NCBI RefSeq assembly: GCF_964030925.1
Contig: NZ_OZ034992.1
Span: 186,001 to 250,000 of the forward strand
Length of the DNA: 64,000 nt
Source of the DNA: Spiroplasma_E sp902809815
GTDB lineage: Bacteria; Bacillota_I; Bacilli_A; Mycoplasmatales; VBWQ01
Direction of reading: 5' to 3'
In this document: one piece after another, positions 30,650-42,357 of the stretch
Layout: each line of letters starts with the position of its first letter
Position numbering within the stretch: position 1 is the stretch's first letter
The notes under the pieces: generated by a model
The model's database searches: none
The model's input: only the letters and a program-made list of their open reading frames with translations
Told to the model about the DNA's origin: nothing
Translations under genes and position numbers: made by a program

Positions 30650-31503
30650 ATGATAATTAAAAAAAGAGAATTTTTAAAACAATTTGATATTTTTAAAGAT
30701 TTATTTAAAATAAAATATTTTTTTAATTCTTCAATTTGTACTTTGAAAGAAATAAATACAAATACTATGGAAAATACAAGTAATCTTATGATATTCTTTA
30801 AAATTATTAATCAATTTTTAAATGCAAATAATATTAAAAATATAGATTATCAAAATACAATACTATATATAATTTTTGATAAAAAAATTATTAATCAGAG
30901 AGTTGAACTTATTTTATATGAAATAAAATCTTGGTTAAATAAAGTAAATAATGAAAATCAACATTATTCAGGAGATCAATTTAAGGATGATATGGAATTA
31001 TTATTATTAATGTTAAATACATTTATAGATAAAGCAGAAATTGAAGTTAATATAATAAAAAATGAAGAAATTGAATTAAGTTTTAAAGAAGATATTGCAA
31101 TTAAAATTCAAAATGAATTTAAACAAATAGATTTAGCAATTAATGAAAAGGATTATATAACTGCATCCAATAAAATTGAAAATTTATATACAAATCATTT
31201 TGGGAAACATTTTTTTAATGAAAAAGAAGTAAATAAAAAAGAAATAATTAATATTTTAAAAAGTAAAAATAAAATATTAGAACAAATAAATTCAATAGAA
31301 GAATTTAATAGCATATTTAGTTTAATATCAAAAGTAAGAAATGCAATAAAAGGGAAAAAAAATCTACTAATGAAGCAACAAAATTAATAAAAAGTAGTTT
31401 TTGAAATAATAATATTAACGATGATGAAAGAAAAAGTTTTTTAAAATTATATGTTGATTTTTCTAAAACTCTATTTAATTTTTTAATAAATAATTCAAAT
31501 TAA
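30650..31503 (+). pseudogene. Hypothetical helical protein, frameshifted at A8
   Basis: The ATG 30650 is preferred over 30641 because AAAAAGGATAATG places the ribosome site too near the first. The frame runs 246 aa, rich in Lys, Ile, Asn and Glu, all helical, then ends at 31387 after KGKKNLLMKQQN. In the +1 frame the protein continues past the poly-A (31352-31359): KSTNEATKLIKSS and onward to TAA 31501-31503. One missing A explains both. It could be a real mutation, polymerase slippage or phase variation. No family recognised. Confidence 0.55.
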
Positions 31504-32072
31504 TTAAAAATTTTTTCTTTTTTATATTAAACTTGCAAGTTTCATAAAAACTATCATCAATAAATAAGTTATTGAGTACTAGATTAATTTACATACATAA
31601 AATAATTGATTAAAAAAATTAACTGTATTTTTAAAAATCTAACTAATACCTTTTGCTATAACTCATTTGCTTGTTTTAGGCTTGATAAGTCATATAATAA
31701 ACACAACTTTTATTTACCATTGATCATTTTAGAATAGACAGTTCTTAATAATTTTTTGCTAGTTTAAATACTAAAATTAAAATTAACATAACAATGCATA
31801 TTATTGTCTGGTTATATTGATAAGGTAATACTATGATTATTTAAACTATTATTATATTTGAAAGGTCATTTTACATGGTCATCAAAAATATATGAATTCA
31901 TTACTTAATCTATTTTTGTCTTATAACTGAGTAAATAAAAATATTTTATTATTGAATTCATTTTTATTTATTATTATGTTTGGATTTTATATAGCATATT
32001 TTATTATATAAGATATTTTAATATGACTGTTTAATGAATAATTATCTATTTAAATTAGCAGTTATATTAATT
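31504..32072. other. Intergenic, no convincing gene
   Basis: AT-rich, 569 bp. A 39-codon frame at 31892..32011 on the plus strand with a hydrophobic end (LNSFLFIIMFGFYIAYFII) has no ribosome site and is weak. Otherwise nothing is seen. Confidence 0.5.
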
Positions 32073-33602
32073 TTATTCAGTGTCGACTTTAATAATTTCA
32101 GTTTTTGTTTTTTGTTTAAATAGTTTATTATTAATTTTTATAAAATAGATTTTAATATTATTTCAAAAAGTAAAAATTAAAGTAAATAATAAAACAGTAA
32201 TAGCTCCTAGCGTCAAGCCAATAGTTAGAAATATAAAAGGATTACTAATTATATTATTAATTAATTGATATAAAGCAAAGACCAAGTTAATTAAAATAAT
32301 TGTTGGAATAAGGATTAAACATAAATATTTGAAACCTTTATTTCATTTAACTCATGAATATTGATTATTAAATTCTTTTAAACTATCATAACATTTTCAA
32401 ATAAGGATAACACCAATTAATTCACAAATACCAATAATCATTTGTCAAATACCAGTAACTCATATTGCAAGTCCATCAATTAAAGGACTACTATTATTAA
32501 AACAGAATATTAAACCAAGCATAAAACTACTAATAATCATTATTAATAATGCTTGATAACGTTTAATGCCATAACAACTAATTAGAGGATTAACAACGGC
32601 TTCAGCTATTGCTATTAATGAAGATATACCAGCAAAAAATACTGATAAAAAGAAAAGGAAAGCTAGGGTGTGACTTAAAAATGGAAGATGTGTTTGCTCA
32701 GTAATGATTGCAAAAACTTGTGGAAAAACTTGAAAAATTAAAGTTGGACCCGAAATAAATACTTCATCAATAGTTTTATGCTGATTATATGCAATTGCAC
32801 CGATTCCTCCAAAAACAGTACATGTTGTTAATAAAGCAACAATAACAGTACCAACCATAATAATTAAACCTTTATTAGTATTACTAGTACCAATTGGCGC
32901 ATGACTTGAAAAAATAATAATGACACCTGTACAAGTTGAAAGCATAAAGAAGGCTTGTCCAAAAGCATCAGTTCAAATGCTACTAGTTAATATTTTTTTA
33001 CTATTAAAACTAAACATTGTTTTTAAACCATCTAGAGCACCAGGTAAAGTTAAAACATAAATCATCATCATTAAAATCATGATAAATAGACTAGGAATAA
33101 AAATTTTATTTGCTAAATCAATCCCTTTAACAACGCCACCCAACAAAATAACACCAGTAATAATTCAAACCATAATTAAACTAATTAAAACTCAAATACT
33201 AATATTACCCAATTGACTAAAATTTTGTGGTACATCGTTGGAAGTTTGACCAATTAATTTATTTAAGAAAAATCCTTGTTGATTTAAACTAGGAAGAAAA
33301 GACATAACTATTGCCAATAATGATCAAGCGACAAGAACACTATAAAATACACCCATTATTCAAACAACTGCAGTTTGTAAAAATCCAAAGAAAGTCCCAG
33401 GAGTTTTTGCTAAATCTTTAAAAATTTCAACATGATTTTTACGATATTTATTACCTAAATTGATTTCAATTAATAAAATTGGTAAAGCACAGACAATTAG
33501 TGCAATAAAGAATGGAATTAAAAAGATACCACCATGTTTATTCATTTGATTTGGAAATCCCCAAATACTTCCTAATCCTACAGCAGCACCCAGTACTGAC
33601 AT
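32073..33602 (-). CDS. Sodium-dependent SNF-family (neurotransmitter:Na+ symporter) transporter
   Basis: About 510 aa, twelve membrane segments, typical NSS. The diagnostic first helix VLGAAVGLGSIWGFPNQMNK holds the sodium-binding Gly and Asn positions and GGIFLIPFF follows. Bacterial members move amino acids. The internal ATG 33602 is used here, because the natural beginning seems to lie at 33646 (MKGKKK), where a T7 run (33625-33631; A7 on the coding strand) throws the frame off by one: with one fewer A the N-terminus would read ...NITTWGFIMSVLGAAV, as in the family. So either a frameshift, or initiation inside. C-terminus is soluble and acidic. Confidence 0.85.
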
Positions 33603-33794
33603 AATAAATCCTCATGTAGTTATGTTTTTTTCTTTTTGCCTTTCATATAATCAGTCCCTTTATTTTTAGATAGTATTATGAATTTTACACAATAGTGATC
33701 AAAGTTACAATATATATTAGTAATATATTTTTAATCTTTAGTTAAAAGTTATATTTTTTAAAACCATTAAAATTCAAATTTAAAAATATCAATG

Positions 33795-33800
33795 TATAAT
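33795..33800 (+). promoter_or_regulatory. Candidate -10 box for PTS IIB-IIA
   Basis: TATAAT preceded by TG, 48 bases before the IIB start; no clear -35. Confidence 0.4.
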
Positions 33801-33847
33801 ATTCTTAGTTATGTATATTTGATTTTTGTTTATTAGGAGGAAGATAG

Positions 33848-34165
33848 ATGATAAAGATATTACTTACGTGTTCAGCTGGTATGAGCACTTTAAGACTAGA
33901 AGCAAATATGAAAGAGTATATTAAAGAGTTAAATTTAGATTATGAAGTGAAAGCATTAGGTGCTACTGAAGCAAAAGCATCTTTTGCTAAAGGTGAAACA
34001 TGGGATGTTGTTTTATTAGGACCACAAGTAAGTTATATGAAAAATGATTTTACTAATATTATTGGAAATGCTGCTCTTAATATTATTCCAGCAGCAGTTT
34101 ATGCGATGGTTCAAGGTAAAGAAACGTTAGAATTAGCAATGAGTTTGTTAGAAATTAAAAAATAA
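33848..34165 (+). CDS. PTS lactose/cellobiose-family IIB component
   Basis: 105 aa. Phosphocarrier with the active Cys in LLTCSAGMSTLRLEANM at residue 8, and the WDVVLLGPQVSYM segment. Ribosome site AGGAGGAAGAT, the best of the region. It passes phosphate from IIA to the sugar via the membrane IIC, which is not in this window. Chitobiose/cellobiose specificity is likely but cannot be fixed from sequence. Forms an operon with IIA (4 bases apart). Confidence 0.93.
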   Translation: MIKILLTCSAGMSTLRLEANMKEYIKELNLDYEVKALGATEAKASFAKGETWDVVLLGPQVSYMKNDFTNIIGNAALNIIPAAVYAMVQGKETLELAMSLLEIKK

Positions 34166-34169
34166 TACT

Positions 34170-34517
34170 ATGAGCATTAAAGAAAAAGAGAAAAGTAATA
34201 ATATTGATTTTGAAAAAATTTCACTTGAAATAATTTCTTTTGCTGGAAAAGCAAAATCTTTAGCAATAGAAGCAATTACTTTCGCTAAGGAAGGACAATT
34301 TGAAACAGCATTAAAAATGATTGATGAAGCAAATGATAATATTACTAAAGCTTTGCAATCACATATGAGCGTCATTGTTGAAGAAGGTAAAGGTTATCAA
34401 TTACCTTTTTCAGTATTGTTTATGCATTCTGAAGATCATTTGTTAACAACACAAATGATGATTGAAATTAGTAAAGAATTTATTAATTTATATCAATTTA
34501 TAAAAAGAAAAAAATAA
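34170..34517 (+). CDS. PTS lactose/cellobiose-family IIA component
   Basis: 115 aa three-helix IIA. The phosphorylated His is in SVLFMHSEDHLLTTQMM; the N-terminal helix EIISFAGKAKSLAIEAITFA is typical. Receives phosphate from HPr. Follows IIB by 4 bases and ends at a terminator, so the operon has just these two genes. Confidence 0.93.
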   Translation: MSIKEKEKSNNIDFEKISLEIISFAGKAKSLAIEAITFAKEGQFETALKMIDEANDNITKALQSHMSVIVEEGKGYQLPFSVLFMHSEDHLLTTQMMIEISKEFINLYQFIKRKK

Positions 34518-34540
34518 AAATAGGCATTTGCCTATTTTTA
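34516..34540. terminator. Rho-independent terminator
   Basis: AAAATAGGCA (34517-34526) pairs with TGCCTATTTT (34529-34538), a 2-base loop and T run. Ends the PTS operon and may serve the convergent gene at 34555. Confidence 0.9.
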
Positions 34541-34554
34541 TTTAAAGTATAAAA

Positions 34555-34692
34555 TTAATCTTTTGGTTTTTTTTCAAAATCTTCTCCATCTTTTTCTAAT
34601 CCTTTGATTGGACAAAGTAGAGGATAATTTTCTTTACAATAGTCACAATGTCATTTTTTCTTTTTGAAAATTTCTTTAAATTTTTTAAACAT
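34555..34692 (-). CDS. Small Cys-rich protein
   Basis: 45 aa, basic N-terminus MFKKFKEIFKKKK, then WHCDYCKENYPLLCPIKG with three Cys plus His (a possible zinc site), and an acidic/basic end. TGA is Trp once. Downstream of the secreted protein gene with a gap of 47 bases; RBS GAGAAAAAAT is weak. Function unknown. Confidence 0.5.
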
Positions 34693-34739
34693 TATATTTT
34701 TTCTCTCTTTCTTTTCATTATTTTTTTTGTAAGTATATT

Positions 34740-35519
34740 TTATTCTTGTTCAAGTTCTGTTCATGAGCCAGTAGTGTTAGTTACTACTTTTCATCCTGTA
34801 TTACTATTTTCGAATTTAGTTTTTAATTGATTAAAATTCTCAATAATTTTTTCAGATAAAGTATATAAATCTTCGTTTGAGATATAACCTTTTCAACCAC
34901 TTGCATCTCATTCGGGAAATCTAGAAATAATATTAAAAATTTCAGTTTTATTTTTATTAGTATTTAAAATTTTTTGTCATTCATATCGACTTAATGCAAT
35001 TTTTAAAGTATCATGTCATAAAAATTTATAATATTTTTCTATTATATTTTTATCGTGAGTATTTGGTGAAAATTGTGGTGCTAGAAAAAATAATTCCTTA
35101 GGTGCTTCATGATAAGTTACTATAATTCCATAGGTATTATATCCACGTACATTAATTAAAGATGAAAAATTATTTATTAATTTTTCAGTTAATTCATATA
35201 TGCTAATCTTTTCTCATCCATTACCTTGATAAGGAAAAGATGAAGTGTCATAGTATATTTTTTCTCTTAATTTTTCAAGGTTATTTAAAGAAAAAAGTTT
35301 AAATCAAGTATCTAAAGTACTGCTATTAATGTATATATACGATATAGCAAGTTCATATTGATTTTCATAGTTAGTAATAATTTTATCTTCACCATCATAT
35401 TTTATTGGTTCATTATTTAAAATATTTGTAGTTTTAATTTCGGTGTTTAAAATAGAATTTAAGTTTCCAATTGATGATGAAACCGTTAAAAGACTTACTG
35501 CTGTTAATAGTGTTTTCAT
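34740..35519 (-). CDS. Secreted hypothetical protein
   Basis: 259 aa. ATG 35519 chosen: GGGGGAATG sits 8 bases upstream, while ATG 35525 overlaps it. A signal peptide is seen (MKTLLTAVSLLTVSSSIG) with no lipobox Cys, so probably cleaved and released rather than lipidated. The remainder is Asn-rich, with many aromatic residues and several TGA Trp; no domain recognised. Expression on its own, upstream spacer of 300 bp. Typical of Spiroplasma secreted proteins of unknown role. Confidence 0.65.
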
Positions 35520-35831
35520 AATCATTCCCCCTTTTTAGTTTTTTTACTTTATATAAAAATTATTTTAATTATCTGTTTAAAATTTTACTATATTCTAAGT
35601 AAAATAAAATATAAACGATAATAAGTCAATTTTAAACATTGGATTTATTTGATAACTAAACTTTAAATTTTTTAAGAAATTTATTATAATTTTTTATACT
35701 TATAAAAATCAAAAAATAAGTATAGTATTTATATTGTTTTATAATAATTTTAATTATATAAAAGTTTTATTATTATTTTATTTAAAATAATATGGTATTG
35801 TATATAGAATGTTTTAAAGGAATATAAAGTT
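35520..35831. other. Intergenic spacer between divergent genes
   Basis: About 310 bp, AT-rich, must hold the promoters of the secreted protein gene (leftward) and uvrB (rightward). No hairpin or repeat stands out. Confidence 0.5.
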
Positions 35832-37817
35832 ATGTTTAAATTAAAAGCGCCTTATAAACCAACAGGTGATCAACCTGAAGCAATTAGAAAATTAGTAGTA
35901 GCTATTAAAAATAATATTAAATACCAAGTATTATTAGGAGCCACTGGTACGGGTAAAACTTTTACAATGGCCAATGTTATTGTGCAAGTGCAAAAACCAA
36001 CTTTAATTTTAGTACATAATAAAACATTAGCTATGCAATTATATGGAGAATTGAAAACTTTTTTTCCTGAAAATCGCGTTGAATATTTTGTTTCATATTT
36101 TGATTTTTATCAACCCGAGGCATATTTACCAAAAACCGATACTTATATTGATAAAAATTCTAAACAAAATCAAGAAATTGAAATGTTAAGATTAAGTGCT
36201 TTAAATGGTTTATCTATTAGTAAAGATGTTATTGTTGTAGCATCAGTAGCAGCAATTTATGGTGAACAAGAACCAACAGCATATAGAGATAACTTTTTTG
36301 AATTGAGAAAAGGACAAAAAATTAATAGAAAAGATTTATTATTAAGACTAATTAAAAATGGATATGTACGTAATGATATTACATTAGAACTGGGTAGTTT
36401 TAGTGCAAAAGGTGATTTAATAAAGTTAGCTCCATCTTGAAATGATCAATTTTATTTAAGAATTAGTTTATTTGGTGATGAAATTGAAGAAATAGCACGT
36501 ATTGATACATTAGGCGCTAATGTTTTAGAACGTTTTTCCTTTATTACAATTTTTCCTGCGCAAAATTATATTACTAGTAAAAGTCGTGTTGATCAGGCAG
36601 TTATTAAAATTACTGAAGAGTTAAAAATAACATTAGCACAACTAAGAAAAAATAATATGTTAGTAGAAGCGCAAAGATTAGAACAAAGAACAGAACACGA
36701 TCTAGAGTCCTTAAAAGAATTTGGTATTTGTAGTGGTATTGAAAACTATTCTCGTCATTTAGAAAATAGAGAAGTGGGTTCAGCACCATATACTTTAATT
36801 GATTTTTTTCCAGATGATTTTTTAACAATTATTGATGAATCTCATATGACATTACCACAAATTAGAGGAATGTATAATACTGATCGTAGCAGAAAAGAAA
36901 CATTAGTAAAATATGGCTTTCGTTTACCTAGTGCTTTGGATAATCGTCCTTTAAATTTTAATGAATTTTCTAATAAGTTAAAGCAAGTTATTTATACTTC
37001 AGCAACTCCTGCTGATTATGAATTATCTTTAATTAAAAATGAAGTTGAAACCTTTAATGTACCAGTTCAACAAATTATTCGTCCCACAGGTTTATTAGAT
37101 CCAACAATTGAAATTAAACCAGCTAAAAATCAAATGGAAGATATTATTAATCAAATAAAATTACGAACAAAAAATAATGAAAGAGTATTTATTACTACTT
37201 TAACAATTAGAATGGCAGAAGAATTATCAAATTTTTTACAAGAACAAAAAATTAAAGTTGCTTATATTCATAATGAATTAAAAACATTAGAACGTACTAA
37301 AGTTTTGTTAGATTTAAGAAAAGGTGTTTTTGATGTTATTGTTGGTATTAATTTATTACGTGAAGGATTAGACGTACCAGAAGTGTCATTAATCTGTATT
37401 TTGGATGCTGATAAATCTGGTTTTTTACGTAATACTAAATCATTAATCCAAACTATTGGTCGCGCAGCACGAAATGTTAATGGTCATGTTATACTATATG
37501 GAGATATTAAGACAGAGGCAATGACACAAGCAATTGAAGAAACGCAAAGAAGAAGAGAAATTCAACTTGCTTATAATAAAAAACATAATATAGTACCAGT
37601 TACTGTTAAAAAACCGTTGAGTGAAATCGTAAGTACTAGAGAATTAGATGTTGATTTAAAAATTTTAAATTCAAGTAAAGGTAAAACAAAAATAGCTGCT
37701 AAAACAAAGATAATTGCTGATTTAAGAGTTGAAATGTTACAAGCAGCTAAAGATTTAAATTTTGAAAAGGCAGCTTCACTTCGTGATTTAATTTTGAGTA
37801 TTGAAAGTGAAAAATAA
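35832..37817 (+). CDS. uvrB: Excinuclease ABC subunit B
   Basis: 661 aa, normal length. Central helicase of nucleotide excision repair; it loads damage from UvrA and recruits UvrC. Motifs: Walker A LGATGTGKTFTMAN, the beta-hairpin YFDFYQPEAYLPKTDTYIDK, DEAD-like IIDESHMTLPQ, VIVGINLLREGLDVPEVSL, QTIGRAARN, and the C-terminal UVR motif (LRVEMLQAAKDLNFEKAASL). Ribosome site AAAGGAATATAAAG. One TGA is Trp. Confidence 0.97.
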
Positions 37818-37831
37818 AGGAGTAAAATAAG

Positions 37832-38544
37832 TTGATCGATAAAGCACAAAAAGGTATTTTGATAAGTCCAAATACTAAAATTAATCCTCATATACCAACA
37901 ATATTTTTAATAAAAATTATATTACTAAACCTAAAATTTTTATTGGTGATTATACTTATTATCATGATTTTAATGGTGAGCAAGCAGCTATTGATTTTGA
38001 AAATAAAAATATAATTTATCATTTTCAAAATATGATAGATGATGAATTAATTATTGGTAAATTTTGTTCAATTGCACAAGGTGTTTTATTTATAATGAAT
38101 GGTGGCAATCATAATTATTCTGTAGTTTCAACATTTCCTTTACCATTATTTTATAAATCATTAAATTTATCAGAAGTTACAGAAAAAGATAAATTAGATA
38201 AATTTCCGATTAAATCACCAACAGTGATAGAAAATGATGTTTGAATTGGTCATGATGTGACAATCTTAAGAGGAGTAACTATTGGTAATGGGGCAGTAAT
38301 TGCAGCTAAAAGTGTAGTTACAAAAAATGTGCCTCCTTATGCTATTGTTGGTGGTAATCCCACTAAAATTATAAAATATCGTTTTTCTAAAAAAATAGTT
38401 CAAAAATTACAAAATATAAAATGGTGAGATTGATCTATTGAAAAGATTGTTGAAAATTCAGATTTGTTAAAACAAAATTTTGATAATAAAATATTACAAG
38501 AACTTGTAAAAGAAAGTAATAGTTTAAATAAAATAAAGGGGTAA
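37832..38544 (+). pseudogene. Hexapeptide-repeat acetyltransferase (XAT/Vat-like), frameshifted
   Basis: Left-handed beta-helix acetyltransferase of the xenobiotic type. The start is TTG 37832 with AAAGGAGTAAAATAAG. The first ~22 codons (IDKAQKGILISPNTKINPHIP) and the rest (NYITKPKIFIGDYTYYHDF and onward) are in different frames; one base is missing near 37898-37900. The remainder shows the family: GKFCSIAQGVLFIMNGGNHN, WIGHDVTILRGVTIGNGAVI, AAKSVVTKNVPPYAIVGGNP, ending with the helical cap. Starts 14 bases after uvrB. Probably inactive unless the shift is an error. Confidence 0.8.
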
Positions 38545-38552
38545 TAAAAAAT

Positions 38553-39008
38553 ATGAAAAAATATGGTTATTTAACTACTAAAATAGGTTTAATTGAAATC
38601 ATAGTAGTTGCAGAACAAGTAGTAAAAGTTAGTTTTGTTAATACTCGTCAAGTTGCTAAGGATAGTAGTAATATAGTGGTAGTTAATTGTTTAAAACAAC
38701 TAGCAATGTATTTTGATAAAAAATTAAGTGATTTTAACTTACCAATAGCTTTAAAAGGAACTCCTTTTCAAGAATTAGTATGGAGTAAAACTTGTACTAT
38801 TCAATTTGGGACAACTTTAACTTATCAAGAATTAGCGCAAAAAATAGGTTATCCAAAAGCAAGTAGGGCAGTAGGCTCAGCTTTAAGTAAAAATCCATTA
38901 GCAATTATTGTTCCTTGTCATCGCGTTGTTAATAAAAATAAGAATATTGTTAATTATCTTTATGGTGCTCATATTAAAAATTTTTTATTAGCACAAGAAA
39001 GTAAATAA
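38553..39008 (+). CDS. ogt: Methylated-DNA--[protein]-cysteine S-methyltransferase
   Basis: 151 aa. Repairs O6-methylguanine by taking the methyl on its Cys. Active site IIVPCHRVVNKN; also TPFQELVWSKTCTIQFGTTLTYQELAQ (wing and recognition helix with Arg finger ASRAVGSALSKNP). The usual G-x-L-x-GY near the end is NYLYGAHIKNFLL. No N-terminal Ada domain. Follows the acetyltransferase by 8 bases, sharing the uvrB unit: a repair cluster. Confidence 0.93.
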   Translation: MKKYGYLTTKIGLIEIIVVAEQVVKVSFVNTRQVAKDSSNIVVVNCLKQLAMYFDKKLSDFNLPIALKGTPFQELVWSKTCTIQFGTTLTYQELAQKIGYPKASRAVGSALSKNPLAIIVPCHRVVNKNKNIVNYLYGAHIKNFLLAQESK

Positions 39009-39025
39009 TGTATAAGATTATTTTC

Positions 39026-40438
39026 TTATGATTGATTATCTTTTTTTTGATTTTTAAAATTGTTAACAATTTTAACTACATAATTTTTAATATAGTAAAC
39101 AGGATATCCTGCTAACATAACAGCAATTAAAATTAGTGAATTTCATAATGCTCACATATTATTATTTTGTGTACCATAATAATACATTGCCAAAAATGAT
39201 CCAACAATAGCAATTATTGCTCCTAAATAACCAATAATAATGAAAAAGTAAAATCAAAAATTATTAAAAATCTTTTGGTAGTCTGGATGTTTGCGCCTTA
39301 AAAAGATAATGACTGAATTAACAATTAATTTTAAAAAACTAATAGCAATAATAAAGTAATTAGTTACTTCATACAATTGATTTCATAAAATATAAATTAA
39401 AGCAGCAAATATTAATAGTAGCATAGCAGCTCATGGCATATTAGTTCTTTTAGTTGTTTTTTGAAAAAATTTAAAAAAATCTTTTTCTTCACTCATTTTA
39501 AAAATTAAACGTGATTGATAAAGTAGAAATGCATTTAGTGAACCAACAAATAATAAAATTGCTAGTCCTGAAAAAATATAAGCTAAAACATGAGGAATAT
39601 TAGGATTATTGATAATAGCATAATATCAAACGTTACTAAATCCATCATTTTTATCTAATCATGAAAGTGGTTCATTAATAGTTAACAAAGCAATTAATAG
39701 TATTAAATATAAAAAGATAATTAGTCCTGTTGCAACAATTAAAGCTCAAAGTACATTTTTTCTTGGATTTTCTACTTCTTCAGTAACATAAGTTATTGCC
39801 TCAATTCCTGAATAGGCAAATAGTGTCATTGTTGTTGCTGGTAATAAAACATAAGTTGCAAGAAAAATTTTTGATAAATCTTTTTGAACTATTTCACTAT
39901 TAAAGCTATCTGTATTGCCATAAATCATAGCAATAAATAAAACAAAAGTAATTGGTAATCCTTTTAAAATTGTAAAAATAATTTGTGTTTTTCCAGAACT
40001 ATTTTTAATAAATATTTGGACTATAGCTAATGCAAATAAAATTAAAATTCCAAATAATTTTATCAACCATTGGTTAGTAATATGAGCTAAAGTACCAATA
40101 ATATTACCTAATGCTAAAGTAGCAGAAGCAACGGCAGTAGCACTAACCATTAAAACTAAAATCCATCCCAATCAAAACGAACAAGCCATTCAATTTGCTT
40201 TTTTTAATCAATAATAAGCACTTCCATTTCCTGGAAAAGAAATAGCAGTTTCTGCTAGTAATAACATTTCTGGCAAAATTAAAATACCGCCTAAAATTCA
40301 GGCACATATCATTAAAATCGGATTAAATCCACTTTGAAACGCTACTTGTCCAAATGAAATTAGTACTGATGATCCAACTGTAGCAGAAATTGCCATCATT
40401 AATATTACTCAAAACGAATACTTCTTTTTTAATTTCAT
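39026..40438 (-). CDS. APC-family amino acid permease
   Basis: 470 aa, twelve membrane helices. Helix I has the broken Gly-rich motif (MMAISATVGSSVLISFG) and segment 2-3 reads NPILMICAWILGGILILPEM. The amino-acid-polyamine motif FAYSGIEAITYVTEEVENPRKN (central cytosolic loop) fixes the family. Ribosome site AGGAAAAAG. Substrate unknown. Transcribed with the alpha/beta hydrolase upstream of it. Confidence 0.88.
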
Positions 40439-40453
40439 GTCTTTTTCCTATCT

Positions 40454-41515
40454 CTATTTTTTTATTTCGTATGTATTGATAAAACTTTTTATTTTATTAA
40501 TGTAAGTTTGATAAGCATTTGGTAAGGTTTCAATATGATCAATATTTTTCAAAAATAAATAATCATAATTTTTATAATGGAGTTTAACTTGATAATTATG
40601 AATGACATTAGCCATGAAAAATGGGACAAAATTATCTTTTTTACCGTGAATTAATAAAGTAGGAACTTGAAAACCTGTTTTGCTTTTTTTTAATAAATCA
40701 TAATCTAAAATATTTGTATTTGTAAATTTTTGATATCTTTTGGCTAAACCATTACTAATTAATCATCAAGGTTTTTTATAACGGTATTGCATGACGTAAC
40801 GAAATTGAACAAGTAGATTAGAGAATCCACAATCAGTAATTGCCCAGTTAATTAAATTGGTTACTTTATATTTAAATAAGTAATAATTAATTGTTGATGC
40901 ACCCATACTATTACCAATTAAACCAATACTGCTAACTTGATAATTATCTTTTATTCAATTAATTAAACAATTAATATTTTCAGCACAAGTAAGACCAATG
41001 TCACTATATTGGCCATAAGTTTTACCGTGAGCAACACTATCAAAAGTTAAAATATTGTATCCTTCTTCATAAAATCATGACACTAATCTTAGTGCTAAAT
41101 ATTTATTTTCTGTTCAACCATGAAAGCCAATAACTCATTTATCACTTTTCTTTTTTTGAATGACAGTTAGACAACTAATGTTTTGATTATTATCATTTTT
41201 AATGGTAAATTCTTGATAATTTTCTTTTTTTCAATCAATTGGATAGCCATATTTATTAAGATCTTTAATTTGACAATCATATTGATGATAATTAAAACTA
41301 TTAATATCAACTGTTTGTTCGTTATTTATTTTAAATTTACCTTCTTTTTGATAAGAAAAGCAAAATTCTAAAAATTGTTTTTGATATTTTTTTGAATAAA
41401 AATAAACAAAAGGAAATAATAGAATAACTAATAAAATTTTGCTAAAAGAATAACAAAATTTTTTATAACCAGTTAATAAAATTTTTTGATTCACAGACGT
41501 GTTGATTACTGTCAT
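40454..41515 (-). CDS. Membrane-anchored alpha/beta hydrolase
   Basis: 353 aa. An N-terminal membrane anchor (ILLVILLFPFVYFYSK) places the enzyme at the membrane. Hydrolase core: VIGFHGWTENKYLALRL, catalytic Ser elbow GNSMGAST, Asp in HGKKDNFVPFF and His in LKNIDHIE. Resembles Firmicute YqkD/BAAT-like family hydrolases. Substrate unknown. Follows no gene on its side; 15 bases before the permease start. Confidence 0.82.
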
Positions 41516-41846
41516 TTTTTAAGCCTTTTCTAAACTACTAAATTACTAATTATTTTACACTATCTTATCAAATGTTTAAAATATTAATGTATGTTAATTT
41601 AATTATTTTAAAATAATTAAATTAATAATTTTTATAACTTAATTGTTTTTCAATTTTAATAATAATTTTTAATATTTAATTTTATTAATAATTGCTTTGT
41701 AGGAAAGTTTATTGTATAGTAATGTTTTCAGTTGTAAACTTTAAGTGAGATTTATTTAAAATTGAAACAAAATAATATTTTCAATAATTTTCATTATTAA
41801 TAAAAATAGTATACGAGAATTTTAATAAAAAGGAGGATACTTAAAA
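41516..41846. other. Intergenic spacer between divergent genes
   Basis: About 330 bp AT-rich. Contains promoters of the hydrolase (leftward) and the coiled-coil gene (rightward); the RBS AAAAAGGAGGATACTT lies at its end. No repeat or hairpin of note. Confidence 0.5.
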
Positions 41847-42357
41847 ATGATAAATGAAAAAAATAAAACAGTAGAAGAAGATAGTGTTACTACTGTTAAT
41901 GTTGATGATAGCGACTGTCAAGCAAAAATGGAAAAATTAAATAAAAAATTGCAAGAAACAGCTAATGAATTAGAAGAAATAAGTAGTCTTTATGCAAAAT
42001 CAGTAAAAGAATCATTAGATAAATCAAAAAAAATTAAAGAACTAGAAGATAAAATTGATGAATTGGAAGAACAATTAAAAGCATGTAGAGAAAAAAATAA
42101 AAAATTAGAAGGTCTTGAAGATAAAGTTAAAAAATTAGAAGAAGATTTAAAAGAATGTAAAGAAAAAAGAGAAGACTTGGAAAATCAATTAAAAGAATGT
42201 AAAGCAAAAAGAGAAGAACTAGAAGCACAGTTAAAAGATTGCCAAGAAAAAAATAAAAAATCAGATGAAAGTAAAGGACAATGAATTCCTGGTGAATATA
42301 AATGAATGCCTGTTGGATCAAAAATGCCAGAAGGTTGAGTAAAAGTAGATCTGGTGG

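Noticed and set aside
31892..32011. 39-codon hydrophobic ORF
   Set aside because: No ribosome site and no context; length expected by chance in AT-rich DNA read with code 4.
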